Source of the DNA: Belnapia sp. F-4-1
Lineage (GTDB): Bacteria > Pseudomonadota > Alphaproteobacteria > Acetobacterales > Acetobacteraceae
Direction: 5' to 3'
DNA length: 64,000 nucleotides
Assembly: GCF_000802185.1 (NCBI RefSeq)
Contig: NZ_KN676113.1
Coordinates: forward strand, 1-64,000
Shown: in pieces, positions 50,158 to 61,796 of the stretch
How positions within the stretch are numbered: the first letter of the stretch is position 1
Layout of the letters: each line of letters begins with the position of its first letter
Made by a program: the position numbers and the translations under genes
The notes under the pieces: generated by a model
Told to the model about the DNA's origin: nothing
Databases searched by the model: none
What the model saw: only the letters and a program-made list of their open reading frames with translations

Positions 50158-50180
50158 ACCGCCCGCCGTGCTCCTGAGCC

Positions 50181-50351
50181 TCAGCTGGCCCGGCGCAGCT
50201 TCTCGATCTCTTCCTTCAGCCGCAGCTTCTCCCGCTTCAGCCGCGCCAGCTCCAGCTCATCCGGTCGGGGGCGCGCGTCCTGCGCGCCGATCGCCCGCTC
50301 GAGGATGGCATGCTTGTCTTCGAGGGACCGGAGCCGTGGCGAAGTCATCAT
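50181..50351 (-). CDS. YdcH family (DUF465) small protein
   Basis: The 56-residue product has the YdcH pattern LEDKHAILERAI, ELELARLKREKLRLKEEIEKLRR, which forms a short helical hairpin of basic and acidic residues. Start is one of two adjacent ATGs (50351 or 50348) behind GGAGATGTCC. The function is unknown. A second YdcH gene is divergent from it. Confidence 0.83.
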   Translation of the reverse strand: MMTSPRLRSLEDKHAILERAIGAQDARPRPDELELARLKREKLRLKEEIEKLRRAS

Positions 50352-50498
50352 GCGGACATCTCCTTTTCCGTCCTGGGGTGCGCCGAGGCGATCCAGCGGC
50401 CTAACGCCCGCTGTTGCGCCCGCGCCGGAGCATGGTAATGGCCTCCGCGCCCGGATTGCATCCTTTCCTTCACCGTCCAGCCACGAGCCTGAACGCCG

Positions 50499-50699
50499 AT
50501 GCTCGATGACCGAGACAGCCTGTTGCGACGCCTGCACGAGATGCGGAGCGAACATCGCGACCTCGACACGGTCATTGCCCGGCTGTCGGACAGCCTGACG
50601 GACCAGCTCCAGGTCCAGCGCCTCAAGAAGCGCAAGCTGAAGCTGAAGGACGAGATCGCCTGGCTGGAAAGCCGCCTCCTGCCCGATATCAGCGCATGA
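50499..50699 (+). CDS. YdcH family (DUF465) small protein
   Basis: The 66-residue product has the same family pattern: [18 protein letters not shown], then [19 protein letters not shown]. It aligns with the divergent gene at 50351 over the C-terminal helix. Its stop overlaps the purE start (ATGA), so it is translated together with purE and purK. Function is unknown. Confidence 0.85.
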   Translation: MLDDRDSLLRRLHEMRSEHRDLDTVIARLSDSLTDQLQVQRLKKRKLKLKDEIAWLESRLLPDISA

Positions 50700-51184
50700 G
50701 TGCCGTGCTTCCCCTCGTCGGCGTCATCATGGGCAGCCGCTCCGATTGGGAGACGATGCGCCATGCCGCGGAGGTGCTGGAGAAGCTCGGCATCCCGCAC
50801 GAGACTCGCGTGGTCTCCGCCCACCGCACGCCAGAGCGGCTGCACGCCTATGCCGCCGAGGCGCGCGGCCGGGGCCTCAAGGTCATCGTCGCCGGGGCGG
50901 GCGGGGCGGCGCATCTGCCGGGCATGGCGGCGGCGATGACGCCGCTGCCGGTGCTCGGCGTGCCGGTCGAGAGCCACGCGCTCAAGGGCATGGACAGCCT
51001 CCTCTCCATCGTCCAGATGCCGGGTGGCATTCCGGTCGGGACGCTCGCCATCGGCAAGGCGGGCGCCATCAATGCCGGGCTGATGGCCGCCGCCATCCTC
51101 GCCCTCTCCGATCCCGACCTCGCCGCCCGGCTCGATGCCTGGCGCGCGGCGCAGACCGAGGGCGTGCCGGAGGAGCCGGCATGA
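50696..51184 (+). CDS. purE: N5-carboxyaminoimidazole ribonucleotide mutase
   Basis: PurE (class I) converts N5-CAIR to CAIR in purine synthesis. The 162-residue product has [29 protein letters not shown] (active-site His), [19 protein letters not shown] and the C-terminal [22 protein letters not shown]. It overlaps purK by 4 nt (ATGA), the standard arrangement. Confidence 0.97.
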   Translation: MSAVLPLVGVIMGSRSDWETMRHAAEVLEKLGIPHETRVVSAHRTPERLHAYAAEARGRGLKVIVAGAGGAAHLPGMAAAMTPLPVLGVPVESHALKGMDSLLSIVQMPGGIPVGTLAIGKAGAINAGLMAAAILALSDPDLAARLDAWRAAQTEGVPEEPA

Positions 51185-52296
51185 CCTCGCCGCTGCCCCC
51201 CGGCAGCACCATCGGCATCCTCGGCGGCGGGCAGCTCGGGCGGATGTCGGCCCTGGCGGCGGCGCGGCTCGGCTACCGCTGCCATGTCTATGCGCCGGAG
51301 GCGGAAAGCCCCGGCATGCAGGTCGCCGCCGCCGCCACCATCGCCCCTTATGAGGATGAAGCCGCCCTGGCCCGCTTCGCCGCTGCGGTCGATGTCGTCA
51401 CCTTCGAGTTCGAGAATGTCCCGGCTGGAACGCTGGCCGCCCTCGCCCCCCTCGCCCCCTGCCGGCCCGGCGTCGAAGTGCTGCGAGTCTGCCAGGACCG
51501 CCTGGCGGAGAAGGCCTTCCTCGAGCGCGCCGGCGTCCCCGTCGCCCCCTGGCGCGCGGTGGAGGACGAGGCGGGACTCGCCACGGCCCTTCAGGAGATC
51601 GGCTTGCCCGCCGTGCTGAAGACCACCCGACTCGGCTATGACGGCCGGGGCCAATCGGTGATCCGCCACCCGGACGAGGCCGCGGCAGCCTTCGCCCGCC
51701 TGGAACCGAAGCCGCTGATCCTCGAAGCCTTCGTTCCCTTCGTGGCCGAGGTCTCCGCCATCGCCGCCCGTGGCGGGGACGGCGCCTCCACCGTCTACGA
51801 TGCGGTGGAGAATCGCCACCGCGACCACATCCTCGACCTCAGCTTCGCCCCGGCGCGGCTGCCGGTGGCGGATGCCGCGCGCGGCCATGCGCTGCGAGTC
51901 GCCGACGCGCTCGGCCTGGTCGGCGTGCTGGCGCTGGAGCTTTTCGTCCTGCCGGATGGCCGCCTGCTGGGCAACGAGATCGCCCCGCGGCCGCATAATT
52001 CAGGCCATTGGACGATGGATGGCTGCGCCGCCAGCCAGTTCGAGCAGCATGTCCGCGCCGTCGCCGGCCTGCCGCTAGCTACGGCCACACGTCATCACGA
52101 CGTTGTCATGAAGAACCTTGTCGGGCCCGATGGCTTGGCCCGCTGGCCCAGCTTGCTGCGCCAGCCGGATGTGGTGCCTCACTGGTACGGCAAGGCTGAA
52201 GCCCGTCCGGGTCGGAAATTGGGCCATGCCAACAAGTTGCTGCCCATCGGCAGCCTTTCCACTCTCGATGACGACGCCGCCCTGCAGGGGCTGTGA
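51181..52296 (+). CDS. purK: N5-carboxyaminoimidazole ribonucleotide synthase
   Basis: PurK makes N5-CAIR from AIR, bicarbonate and ATP. The 371-residue ATP-grasp protein has [30 protein letters not shown], the ATP-binding [14 protein letters not shown], and [26 protein letters not shown]. It follows purE directly and ends the operon; a 174-bp gap then precedes ompA-like genes. Confidence 0.97.
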   Translation: MTSPLPPGSTIGILGGGQLGRMSALAAARLGYRCHVYAPEAESPGMQVAAAATIAPYEDEAALARFAAAVDVVTFEFENVPAGTLAALAPLAPCRPGVEVLRVCQDRLAEKAFLERAGVPVAPWRAVEDEAGLATALQEIGLPAVLKTTRLGYDGRGQSVIRHPDEAAAAFARLEPKPLILEAFVPFVAEVSAIAARGGDGASTVYDAVENRHRDHILDLSFAPARLPVADAARGHALRVADALGLVGVLALELFVLPDGRLLGNEIAPRPHNSGHWTMDGCAASQFEQHVRAVAGLPLATATRHHDVVMKNLVGPDGLARWPSLLRQPDVVPHWYGKAEARPGRKLGHANKLLPIGSLSTLDDDAALQGL

Positions 52297-52315
52297 TGTA
52301 TTTGCCATCATCCGC

Positions 52316-52333
52316 TGTGGCGTCCTTGCCACA
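52316..52333. promoter_or_regulatory. Dyad TGTGGC-N6-GCCACA upstream of first OmpA gene
   Basis: TGTGGC (52316-52321), a 6-nt spacer and GCCACA (52328-52333) form a perfect dyad 137 nt upstream of the OmpA-like gene. An identical dyad with the same spacer length lies before the second paralog (53627-53644), so it is probably a shared regulatory site. Confidence 0.5.
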
Positions 52334-52470
52334 TCGATGCGGAAATGGTCAGGCCCCCGATGCAGGTTCACGCTCACGGTGCTAGGTTCCCTGAACGCAG
52401 CGCTGTCGCCGTCTCACATCCGCGGTAGGCGTCGCGACACAGGCGTTTTGTGAACCGAGGAGAGATTTCG

Positions 52471-53523
52471 ATGACCCTCAGGAAGGCCCTTCTGGCCGCG
52501 ACGGTGCTGGCGCTGCCGGTCGCCGCGCAGGCGCAGCCGGTCTCCGGCCTCTACATCGGGGCCGGCGGTGGTTTGAACATCCACCAGGATTCGAACAACA
52601 ACGGCGCCAGGACGAAGTTCGACGACATCGGTGCCGTCGGCCTCGCCTCCATCGGCTGGGGCTTCGGCAACGGCCTCCGCGCCGAGATCGAGGGCAGCTA
52701 CCGGACCAACGACATCCGCAGCATCACCAGCAACGGTGGCGCCGTCCGCGGCAATAGCGGCTACCTCCGCAACTACGCCGCGATGGCGAATGTCCTGTAC
52801 GACTTCAACCTCGGCCTGCCGATCGTTCCATATCTCGGCGTCGGCGTCGGCTATGGCTGGGTCGATGTGGACAAGGCGAACATCGCCGGGCCGGACGGCA
52901 GCCGCTACCGGATCGAGGACACCGACGGCCGCTTTGCCTACCAGGGCATCGCCGGCGCCGCCTTCAACCTGCCGGTTCCGGGCCTCGCCCTGACCGCCGA
53001 GTACCGCTTCTACGGCACGCTCGAGCCCTCGCTGAACGTCGACCGCACCAGCGTCGTCGGCGCTCCGGGCGGCACCTACAAGCCGACCAACTACAACCAC
53101 AGCGCGCTGATCGGTATCCGCTACGCCTTTAACACGCCGGTCGCCCCGCCGCCGGTCGTGGCCGCCCCGCCGGTTGCCCCGGCGCCGACCGTCGCCCGCA
53201 CCTACCTGGTCTTCTTCGACTGGGACCGCGCGGACCTGACCGACCGCGCCCGGCAGATCATCTCCGAGGCCGCCGGCGCCGCCCGCAGCGTGCAGTCCAC
53301 CCGCATCGAAGTGGCCGGCCATGCCGACCGTTCGGGCACCCCGCAGTACAACCAGCGCCTGTCGCAGCGCCGCGCCGATGCGGTCGCTGCCGAGCTGGTT
53401 CGCCAGGGCGTGAGCCGCAACGAGATCATGGTCACTGCCTTCGGCGAGAGCCGCCCGCTGGTTCCGACCGCGGACGGCGTGCGCGAGCCGCAGAACCGCC
53501 GCGTCGAGATCGTGCTGCGCTGA
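52471..53523 (+). CDS. OmpA family outer-membrane protein, first paralog
   Basis: The 350-residue protein has signal peptide MTLRKALLAATVLALPVAAQ, an N-terminal eight-strand-like beta-barrel (VSGLYIGAGGGLN to ALIGIRYAF, about residues 25-215), a Pro-rich linker (APPPVVAAPPVAPAP) and a C-terminal OmpA peptidoglycan-binding domain. That domain has VFFDWDRADLT, VAGHADRSGTPQYNQRLSQR and the NRRVEIVLR end. It links the outer membrane to the cell wall. The ATG at 52471 follows GAGGAGAG. A tandem paralog follows. Confidence 0.94.
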   Translation: MTLRKALLAATVLALPVAAQAQPVSGLYIGAGGGLNIHQDSNNNGARTKFDDIGAVGLASIGWGFGNGLRAEIEGSYRTNDIRSITSNGGAVRGNSGYLRNYAAMANVLYDFNLGLPIVPYLGVGVGYGWVDVDKANIAGPDGSRYRIEDTDGRFAYQGIAGAAFNLPVPGLALTAEYRFYGTLEPSLNVDRTSVVGAPGGTYKPTNYNHSALIGIRYAFNTPVAPPPVVAAPPVAPAPTVARTYLVFFDWDRADLTDRARQIISEAAGAARSVQSTRIEVAGHADRSGTPQYNQRLSQRRADAVAAELVRQGVSRNEIMVTAFGESRPLVPTADGVREPQNRRVEIVLR

Positions 53524-53550
53524 GCAGCACCTTCTCCTCACGGAGATTGG

Positions 53551-53579
53551 AAGGGGCGCCCTCGGGCGCCCCTTTTTTC
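53551..53579 (+). terminator. Intrinsic terminator of first OmpA gene
   Basis: GGGGCGCCC (from 53553) and GGGCGCCCC pair around a TC loop, followed by TTTTTT at 53573-53578. The second OmpA terminator is almost the same sequence. Confidence 0.93.
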
Positions 53580-53626
53580 GTTCAAGGCTACTGCGTCCTA
53601 CGGCCTGTTTCGCTGCGTAACCCAAC

Positions 53627-53644
53627 TGTGGCCTGGATGCCACA
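53627..53644. promoter_or_regulatory. Dyad TGTGGC-N6-GCCACA upstream of second OmpA gene
   Basis: TGTGGC (53627-53632), spacer CTGGAT, GCCACA (53639-53644), 128 nt before the gene start. It is the same dyad, with equal spacer length, as upstream of the first paralog. Confidence 0.5.
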
Positions 53645-53772
53645 AGGCTCCCGGTCGCGTTTTCGACAGTGAACTAGGCCTCAAATTTTTTCTTCAAACG
53701 TGGGAACGCACCCCGCGCCGAACCGGATGGCCGGTGCCCGGCGGGTTGTGTATCTTGCTTGGAGCAATACTG

Positions 53773-54942
53773 ATGAGTCTGAAACGGGCACTGCTGGCCA
53801 CAGCCCTGGTCTCGGCCCCCCTGCTGGCGTCGATTGGCACGGCCAGCGCCCAGCCGGTGACCGGCCTCTATATCGGCGTCGGTGCCGGTGCGAACTGGAT
53901 CAACAACCCCTCGAAGTTCGACCTGAGCGGCGAGACCGTGCCCGGCAACTTCGGACTGGCGCCGAACACGACCATCAACAATGCCGGCAAGGCCAATTTC
54001 GATATCGGCTGGGCCGGCGTGGTGAGCCTCGGCTGGGGCTTCGGCAATGGCGTCCGGGCTGAAATCGAAGGCAACTACCGCAGCAACGAGGTCGACAGCA
54101 TCCGTGGCTTCGGCCTTGCCCCGGTCGCCCGCACCGGCGGCTTCCAGCGCACCTATGGCGTGATGGCGAACGTCTTCTACGACTTCGACCTGGCCAATTT
54201 CGGCCTCGGCCAGAGCGTCGTGCAGCCCTATGTCGGTATCGGCGCCGGTTATGCCTGGACCGATTGGCAGAACATCCGCGGCGTGGGCACGGGCAACCGG
54301 GTCATCAGCGCCGATGGCGACGACGGCCAGTTCGCCTACCAGGCCATCGTCGGCGCAGCCGTGCCGCTGACCTGGGTTGGCGTCACCGGCCTGTCGCTGA
54401 CTGCCGAGTACCGCTTCTTCGGCACGCTGCAGCCCGAGCTGGCGACCACCGTCAGCACCGCAGCCGGTGCCCGGCTGGCGTCCGGCAAGATCGAGTCCGA
54501 CAACTACAACCACTCGGTCATGCTCGGCCTGCGCTACGCGCTGTTCCAGCCGCCGCCGGCTCCGCCGCCGGTCGTCGCCGCCCCGCCGCAGGCCGCCCAG
54601 GCTCCGGCTCCGGCGCGGACCTATCTGGTGTTCTTCGACTGGGATCGGGCGGACCTCACCACCCGCGCCCGCGAGATCATCAGCGAAGCGGCACAGAACT
54701 CCCGCCGCGTGCAGGCGACGCGCATCGAGGTGGCCGGCCATGCCGACCGCTCCGGCACGCCGCAGTACAACCAGCGCCTGTCGCAGCGCCGCGCCGATGC
54801 GGTCGCGGCCGAGCTGGTGGCGCAGGGCGTCAGCCGCAACGACATCAGCGTGACGGCCTTCGGCGAGAGCCGCCCGCTGGTCCCGACCGCGGATGGCGTG
54901 CGCGAGCCGCAGAACCGCCGCGTCGAGATCGTGCTGCGCTAA
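53773..54942 (+). CDS. OmpA family outer-membrane protein, second paralog
   Basis: The 389-residue protein has signal peptide MSLKRALLATALVSAPLLAS and the same layout as its neighbour: beta-barrel (VTGLYIGVGAGANW to MLGLRYALF), Pro-rich linker and OmpA-like domain. The domain is nearly identical to the first paralog (GHADRSGTPQYNQRLSQRRA and the final RVEIVLR), while the barrel is longer and differs in the loops. This pattern fits duplication followed by divergence of the surface-exposed part. The ATG at 53773 follows GGAG. Confidence 0.94.
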   Translation: MSLKRALLATALVSAPLLASIGTASAQPVTGLYIGVGAGANWINNPSKFDLSGETVPGNFGLAPNTTINNAGKANFDIGWAGVVSLGWGFGNGVRAEIEGNYRSNEVDSIRGFGLAPVARTGGFQRTYGVMANVFYDFDLANFGLGQSVVQPYVGIGAGYAWTDWQNIRGVGTGNRVISADGDDGQFAYQAIVGAAVPLTWVGVTGLSLTAEYRFFGTLQPELATTVSTAAGARLASGKIESDNYNHSVMLGLRYALFQPPPAPPPVVAAPPQAAQAPAPARTYLVFFDWDRADLTTRAREIISEAAQNSRRVQATRIEVAGHADRSGTPQYNQRLSQRRADAVAAELVAQGVSRNDISVTAFGESRPLVPTADGVREPQNRRVEIVLR

Positions 54943-54970
54943 GCAGCGGCGATCGGCGTCGAGATGGGAA

Positions 54971-54997
54971 GGGGCGCCTCCGGGCGCCCCTTTTCTT
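54971..54997 (+). terminator. Intrinsic terminator of second OmpA gene
   Basis: GGGGCGCC (54971-54978) and GGCGCCCC (54983-54990) form a stem with loop TCCG, followed by TTTTCTTT. It strongly resembles the terminator of the first copy, so it was probably included in the duplication. Confidence 0.92.
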
Positions 54998-55003
54998 TGG
55001 CGG

Positions 55004-56005
55004 CTACAGGAAGTCCTGCAGCATGGCGACAAGCGGCTTGTCCGCCGGCGGCATCGCATAGCCGCCCATCTGCCGCGGCTTGACCCAGGCCAGCGCCTGC
55101 CCTTCCACCGGCCGCACCGCTCCGTCCCATTTGCGGCAGAGATAGAGCGGCATCATCAGGTGGAAGGCCTCGTAGCCGTGCGAGGCGAAGGTGAAGGGCG
55201 CGAGGCAGCTCTCGCTGACATCGATGTCGAGCTCTTCCTTCAGCTCGCGAATCAGCGCCGCCTCCGGGCTCTCGCCCGGCTTCACCTTGCCGCCCGGGAA
55301 TTCCCAGAGGCCGGCGAGCGGCTTCCCTTCCGGCCGCCGCGCCAGCAGCACCCGCCCGTCCGAATCGACCAGGGCCACCGCGGCGACCAGCAGGACCGGT
55401 TTCTCCGTCCGCGGCGCCGCCTCGGTGGCGGCCAGGGCCAGCAGCGCCTCGCGCTCTGCCCGGAACAGCAGCACCGGCATCGGCCCGCCGCGGGAAAGGA
55501 AGGTCTGCATCGCCTCCCCTGCCGGCCGCAACCCGACCCGTTGCAGGACAGCCGCTGAGCGCGCGTTGTCCTTCAACGCGCTGGCATGGATCGCGGCGAT
55601 GCCCCTCGTCTCCAGCGCCCAGCGGCAGAGCGCCGCGGCCGCCTCCGGCGCCACGCCATGGCCCCAGAATTTCCGCCCGACCCAGTAGCCGAGCTCTGCC
55701 CCCTTGCGGTCGGTATCGAGGGTCAGCGCCACGCAGCCGACCAGCCGCTCGACCTGTCCCTCGGGTCCCTCCTCCTCGCCGGTGATCGCCAGGTGCCAAG
55801 CCTCGCCGGCTTCGATCTGTGCCCAGGTGGAGCGGATCCATTCCTCGGCGCGGGCCAACTCATAGGGATAGCGCACGCGGGCGAGGTTCTTCGCCACCTC
55901 CCAATCGTTGACCAGGCGATGCAGCGCCGTCGCATCCTCGAGGCGCAGCGGGCGCAAGACCAGACGCTCCGTGCGGAGCGGCGGGAAGTCGGGCAACGAT
56001 GTCAC
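55004..56005 (-). CDS. Fused GNAT acetyltransferase and Nudix (MutT-type) hydrolase
   Basis: The 333-residue protein joins two domains. Residues 1-175 are a GNAT acetyltransferase (RTERLVLRPLRLEDATALHR, GAELGYWVGRKFWGHGVAPEA, then ALKDNARSAAVLQRVG), and residues 200-333 a MutT-like Nudix domain with PGGKVKPGESPEAALIRELKEEL-type box (GKVKPGESPEA followed by RELKEELDID). MutT removes 8-oxo-dGTP. The acetyltransferase resembles ribosomal-protein or amino-acid N-acetylases. Start ATG at 56005. The fusion seems intact without a frameshift. Confidence 0.92.
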   Translation of the reverse strand: MTSLPDFPPLRTERLVLRPLRLEDATALHRLVNDWEVAKNLARVRYPYELARAEEWIRSTWAQIEAGEAWHLAITGEEEGPEGQVERLVGCVALTLDTDRKGAELGYWVGRKFWGHGVAPEAAAALCRWALETRGIAAIHASALKDNARSAAVLQRVGLRPAGEAMQTFLSRGGPMPVLLFRAEREALLALAATEAAPRTEKPVLLVAAVALVDSDGRVLLARRPEGKPLAGLWEFPGGKVKPGESPEAALIRELKEELDIDVSESCLAPFTFASHGYEAFHLMMPLYLCRKWDGAVRPVEGQALAWVKPRQMGGYAMPPADKPLVAMLQDFL

Positions 56006-56072
56006 GATGGCAGCAGACCCCGGTGGCGGTTGCGGCGGAAGGCTTCGGCCAGGGGCGCCGCGAAAGGGCGGG

Positions 56073-56148
<76 letters not shown>

Positions 56149-56292
56149 GTACCAACCCGCGGGCTTGGGGTCCCGCAGGGCGCGCTAGATGCCCTTGAGC
56201 GGCCTCCGAGTCAAGCCCGCTTGTCCAGTGCTGTGCCCGTCATTAGGTTGCGCCCGCGTTCCACGGCTCCGGCCCAAACCAAGGTCATCGGC

Positions 56293-56604
56293 ATGTTCCT
56301 GGATGTGGTGTTCTACCTGGCCGGCGCGGTGCTGGACTTGCTGTGGTGGGCGGTCATGCTCGCCGTCGTGGTCCAGCTGCTGGTCAATTTCGGCGTGCTC
56401 GACACGCGCAACCGCATCGTCTGGATGATCGCCGACTTCCTCTACCGGGTGACGGAGCCGCTCTTCGGCCGCGTCCGCAGGGTATTGCCGAATTTCGGCT
56501 CCATCGACCTCTCGCCGCTGGTGGTGCTCCTGCTGATCACCGCCTGCCAGATGCTGCTCGGCGCCATCCGCCGCTCGCTCTTCCTGAACGGGATGTATTT
56601 TTGA
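56293..56604 (+). CDS. YggT family membrane protein
   Basis: The 103-residue protein has two hydrophobic segments (VVFYLAGAVLDLLWWAVMLAVVVQLLV and LSPLVVLLLITACQMLLGAI) and the YggT core TEPLFGRVRRVLPNFGSIDLSPL. In other bacteria YggT proteins relate to osmotic stress or cell-division sites; the role here is unknown. ATG at 56293. Its stop overlaps the TTG start of the next gene (TTGA). Confidence 0.88.
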   Translation: MFLDVVFYLAGAVLDLLWWAVMLAVVVQLLVNFGVLDTRNRIVWMIADFLYRVTEPLFGRVRRVLPNFGSIDLSPLVVLLLITACQMLLGAIRRSLFLNGMYF

Positions 56605-56909
56605 CCGATGACTGGTGGCGACCAGTCGCAGAGGGCATCACCCTCCGCGTGAAGGTGCAGCCCCGGGCGCGGCGGCCGGGCATCGGTGGGCTGGCGCCTG
56701 GGGTGGATGGGCCGCGGCTTCGCCTCGCCGTCACCGAGGCGGTGGAGGACGGCCGGGCGAACCGCGCGGTCTGCGGCGCCCTCGCCACGGCGCTCGGCCT
56801 GCCCGCCTCGGCGGTGAGCATCCTCCAGGGTCAGGCTGCGCGGGAGAAGCTGGTGCAGGCCGCGGGCGATGCCGAGGCGCTGGCCGCAAGGGTAAGGGAT
56901 TGGGCATGA
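56601..56909 (+). CDS. DUF167 (YggU) family protein
   Basis: The 102-residue protein shows the DUF167 pattern: [50 protein letters not shown], and [15 protein letters not shown]. The usual neighbour of yggT. A TTG at 56601 overlapping the yggT stop gives the expected length; no ATG is better placed. It overlaps folD by 4 nt. Function is not established. Confidence 0.87.
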   Translation: MTDDWWRPVAEGITLRVKVQPRARRPGIGGLAPGVDGPRLRLAVTEAVEDGRANRAVCGALATALGLPASAVSILQGQAAREKLVQAAGDAEALAARVRDWA

Positions 56910-57760
56910 CGGCACGGATCATCGACGGCAAGGCCGTGGCGGAGCGGCTGCGAGCCGGCCTCGCCGGGCGCATCGCCGCCCTGCCTTTCCGCCCGGGGCT
57001 GCGCGTCGTCCGCATCGGCGAGGACCCGGCAAGCGGCGTCTATGTCCGCAACAAGGACCGCGCCGCGCTCGCCGCCGGCTTCGACAGCGCCACCATCCAT
57101 CTGCCGGAGACGGCCAGCGAGTCGGACCTGCTCGCCCTCATCGCCCGGCTGAACGCCGACCCGGCGGTGGACGGCATCCTCGTCCAGCTCCCGCTGCCGC
57201 CGCAGATTAGGGCCGATGCGGTCATCGCCGCGGTCGATCCGGCGAAGGACGTGGACGGATTCCACCCGGTGAATGCCGGGCGCCTGGCCAGCCGCCAGCC
57301 CGGCCTCGTGCCCTGCACGCCGAAAGGGGTGATGCACCTGCTGCGCGAGGCCGGCGTGACGCTGCCCGGTGCCCGCGCCGTGGTGCTCGGTCGCAGCCAG
57401 ATCGTCGGCCGGCCGATGCTGCAATTGCTGCTCGCCGCAGATTGCACCGTCACCGTCGTGCATTCCCGCACCCACGACCTGCCGGGCGAGTGCCGCCGCG
57501 CGGAGATTCTGGTCGCCGCCGCCGGACAGGTGGAGCTGGTGCGAGGCGACTGGGTGGCCGAGGGCGCCGCCGTCATCGATGTCGGCATCAACCGTGGCGC
57601 CGACGGCCGGCTGGTTGGCGACGTCGCCTTCTCCGAGGCGCTGCCCCGGGCCTCGGCCATCACCCCGGTGCCGGGTGGCGTCGGGCCGATGACCATCGCC
57701 TGCTTGCTCGAGAACACGCTGGAGGCGGCGCTCGCACGGCGGAGCCTGCCGGCGGAGTAG
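56906..57760 (+). CDS. folD: Bifunctional methylenetetrahydrofolate dehydrogenase/cyclohydrolase
   Basis: FolD interconverts methylene-, methenyl- and formyl-tetrahydrofolate using NADP. The 284-residue product has [17 protein letters not shown] (catalytic Lys), [56 protein letters not shown] and [18 protein letters not shown]. The start overlaps the DUF167 stop (ATGA). It belongs to the yggT-DUF167-folD-eamA operon. Confidence 0.97.
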   Translation: MTARIIDGKAVAERLRAGLAGRIAALPFRPGLRVVRIGEDPASGVYVRNKDRAALAAGFDSATIHLPETASESDLLALIARLNADPAVDGILVQLPLPPQIRADAVIAAVDPAKDVDGFHPVNAGRLASRQPGLVPCTPKGVMHLLREAGVTLPGARAVVLGRSQIVGRPMLQLLLAADCTVTVVHSRTHDLPGECRRAEILVAAAGQVELVRGDWVAEGAAVIDVGINRGADGRLVGDVAFSEALPRASAITPVPGGVGPMTIACLLENTLEAALARRSLPAE

Positions 57761-57765
57761 CGTCC

Positions 57766-58623
57766 TTGGCGGGTTTCGGCCTCGGCCTGCTCTTCGTCCT
57801 GATCTGGGCCTCCGCCTTCACCGCCATCAAGGGGCTGGTGCCGGAATGGCCGCCGCTCTGGGCGCTGGCCATCCGCTTCTGCCTAGTCGCCTTGCTGCTC
57901 GCCGGGGTGCTCGCCTGGCGCGGGCTGCGCTGGCCAGGGCGGCGCGACGGGGCGCGGCTCGGGGCGATGGGGCTCTTCGGCTCGGCCGGCTATCTCGCGG
58001 GGGCCTGGCTTTCCGCGCTGACGCTGCCCTCCGGCCTGATCGCCCTGCTCTCCTCCACCGCGCCGCTCTTCGTGGCGCTCGGCGAGGTGATCTTCCTCGG
58101 CCGCCGCGTCCCGGCGATGGCCTGGGCCGGGCTTGCCCTCGGCTGGCTCGGCGTCGCCGTGCTCGGCATCGGGCGCGGCGCGGCGGGGTTCGATCTGCAT
58201 GGCGTGCTGCTGGCGCTCGGCGGGGCGCTGTCCCAGGCGGCGGGCATCCTGATCTTCGCCCCGGCGCGCGGGCGGGTCGATGCCTGGACCGCCAATGCGG
58301 TGCAGGCGGCGGTCGCCGCGCTGGCGCTGACCCTGCTCGCCAGCCTGGTCGAGACCCGCCTGCCCGGGGCGCCGAGCCCGGTCGCCCTCTTCTCCCTCGC
58401 CTATGGCGTGGTGGTGGTCGGCATCGGCGGCTACGCGCTCTACTTCACCATGTTGAAGCGCCTGCCGCCGGCGACGGCCGCAGCCCTGCAGCTGCTCGCC
58501 CCGCCGGTCGCCGCCCTGCTCGGCTGGGCGCTGCTCGGCGAGGTGCTGGGCTGGGCCGATGTGGCGGGCGGCCTGGTGACGCTTTCCGGCCTCGCCTTGC
58601 TGTTCCGCGCCCGCGCCGGATAG
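57766..58623 (+). CDS. EamA family (DMT) transporter
   Basis: The 285-residue membrane protein has ten helices in two EamA repeats (GLGLLFVLIWASAFTAIKGL with PLWALAIRFCLVALLLAG; and later GVLLALGGALSQAAGILIFA with PVAALLGWALLGEVLGWADV). It exports or imports a small metabolite. I chose a TTG start at 57766; upstream codons lie in folD and no ATG is present. It ends 10 nt before the rplU promoter. Confidence 0.85.
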   Translation: MAGFGLGLLFVLIWASAFTAIKGLVPEWPPLWALAIRFCLVALLLAGVLAWRGLRWPGRRDGARLGAMGLFGSAGYLAGAWLSALTLPSGLIALLSSTAPLFVALGEVIFLGRRVPAMAWAGLALGWLGVAVLGIGRGAAGFDLHGVLLALGGALSQAAGILIFAPARGRVDAWTANAVQAAVAALALTLLASLVETRLPGAPSPVALFSLAYGVVVVGIGGYALYFTMLKRLPPATAAALQLLAPPVAALLGWALLGEVLGWADVAGGLVTLSGLALLFRARAG

Positions 58624-58633
58624 GCCTCCATGG

Positions 58634-58662
58634 TTGACCGGACGGGAAGTCCCGTCTATATG
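58634..58662 (+). promoter_or_regulatory. Sigma70-type promoter of rplU-rpmA
   Basis: TTGACC (58634-58639), a 17-nt spacer and TATATG (58657-58662) match the housekeeping consensus well. The transcript start near 58669 gives a 120-nt leader before rplU. Confidence 0.75.
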
Positions 58663-58788
58663 CCTCGCCTCCCGGCGGCGCCCTGGCCCCGCCGGCGGCC
58701 TCTTTTGGCCGATCCCATAACCGAACCCTTGCCCGGGGCAGCGCCGACCCCGGCCTATGATCCTGGCGCGACCAGTTGAGGCCGCACG

Positions 58789-59106
58789 ATGACCTTCGCA
58801 GTGATCCGCACCGGCGGAAAGCAGTACCGGGTGACGCCGAATGCCGTGCTCACCGTCGAGAAGCTCGAAGCCGAGCCCGGCGCCACCGTCACCTTCCATG
58901 ACGTGCTGGCCATCGGCGGCGAGGCCGGCCTGACCCTCGGCGCGCCCACCGTCCCCGGCGCCAGCGTCACCGCGACCGTCGAGAAGCACGCCCGCGGCGA
59001 GAAGGTGCTGATCCTGAAGAAGCGCCGCCGGCAGAACAGCCGCCGCAAGCGGGGCCATCGCCAGGACCTGACGGTCCTCCGCATCGCCGACATCGCCGCG
59101 GCCTGA
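58789..59106 (+). CDS. rplU: 50S ribosomal protein bL21
   Basis: The 105-residue protein begins [20 protein letters not shown] and ends with the rRNA-binding basic region [23 protein letters not shown]. It belongs to the large ribosomal subunit. rplU-rpmA-obgE is a standard order. The leader contains GC hairpins; no specific riboswitch was recognised. Confidence 0.97.
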   Translation: MTFAVIRTGGKQYRVTPNAVLTVEKLEAEPGATVTFHDVLAIGGEAGLTLGAPTVPGASVTATVEKHARGEKVLILKKRRRQNSRRKRGHRQDLTVLRIADIAAA

Positions 59107-59125
59107 AGACGAAGGAGAATTCTCC

Positions 59126-61691
<2,566 letters not shown>

Positions 61692-61796
61692 GGCGTTTCC
61701 TCGAAGCTTATGGATTGCGGGCAAGCCTAGGCGCGCTGCCTGGAAGGGTCCAGCCGCAGGGGATAGGCTGACGGCCTCCCCGTCCGGACACCCGCC

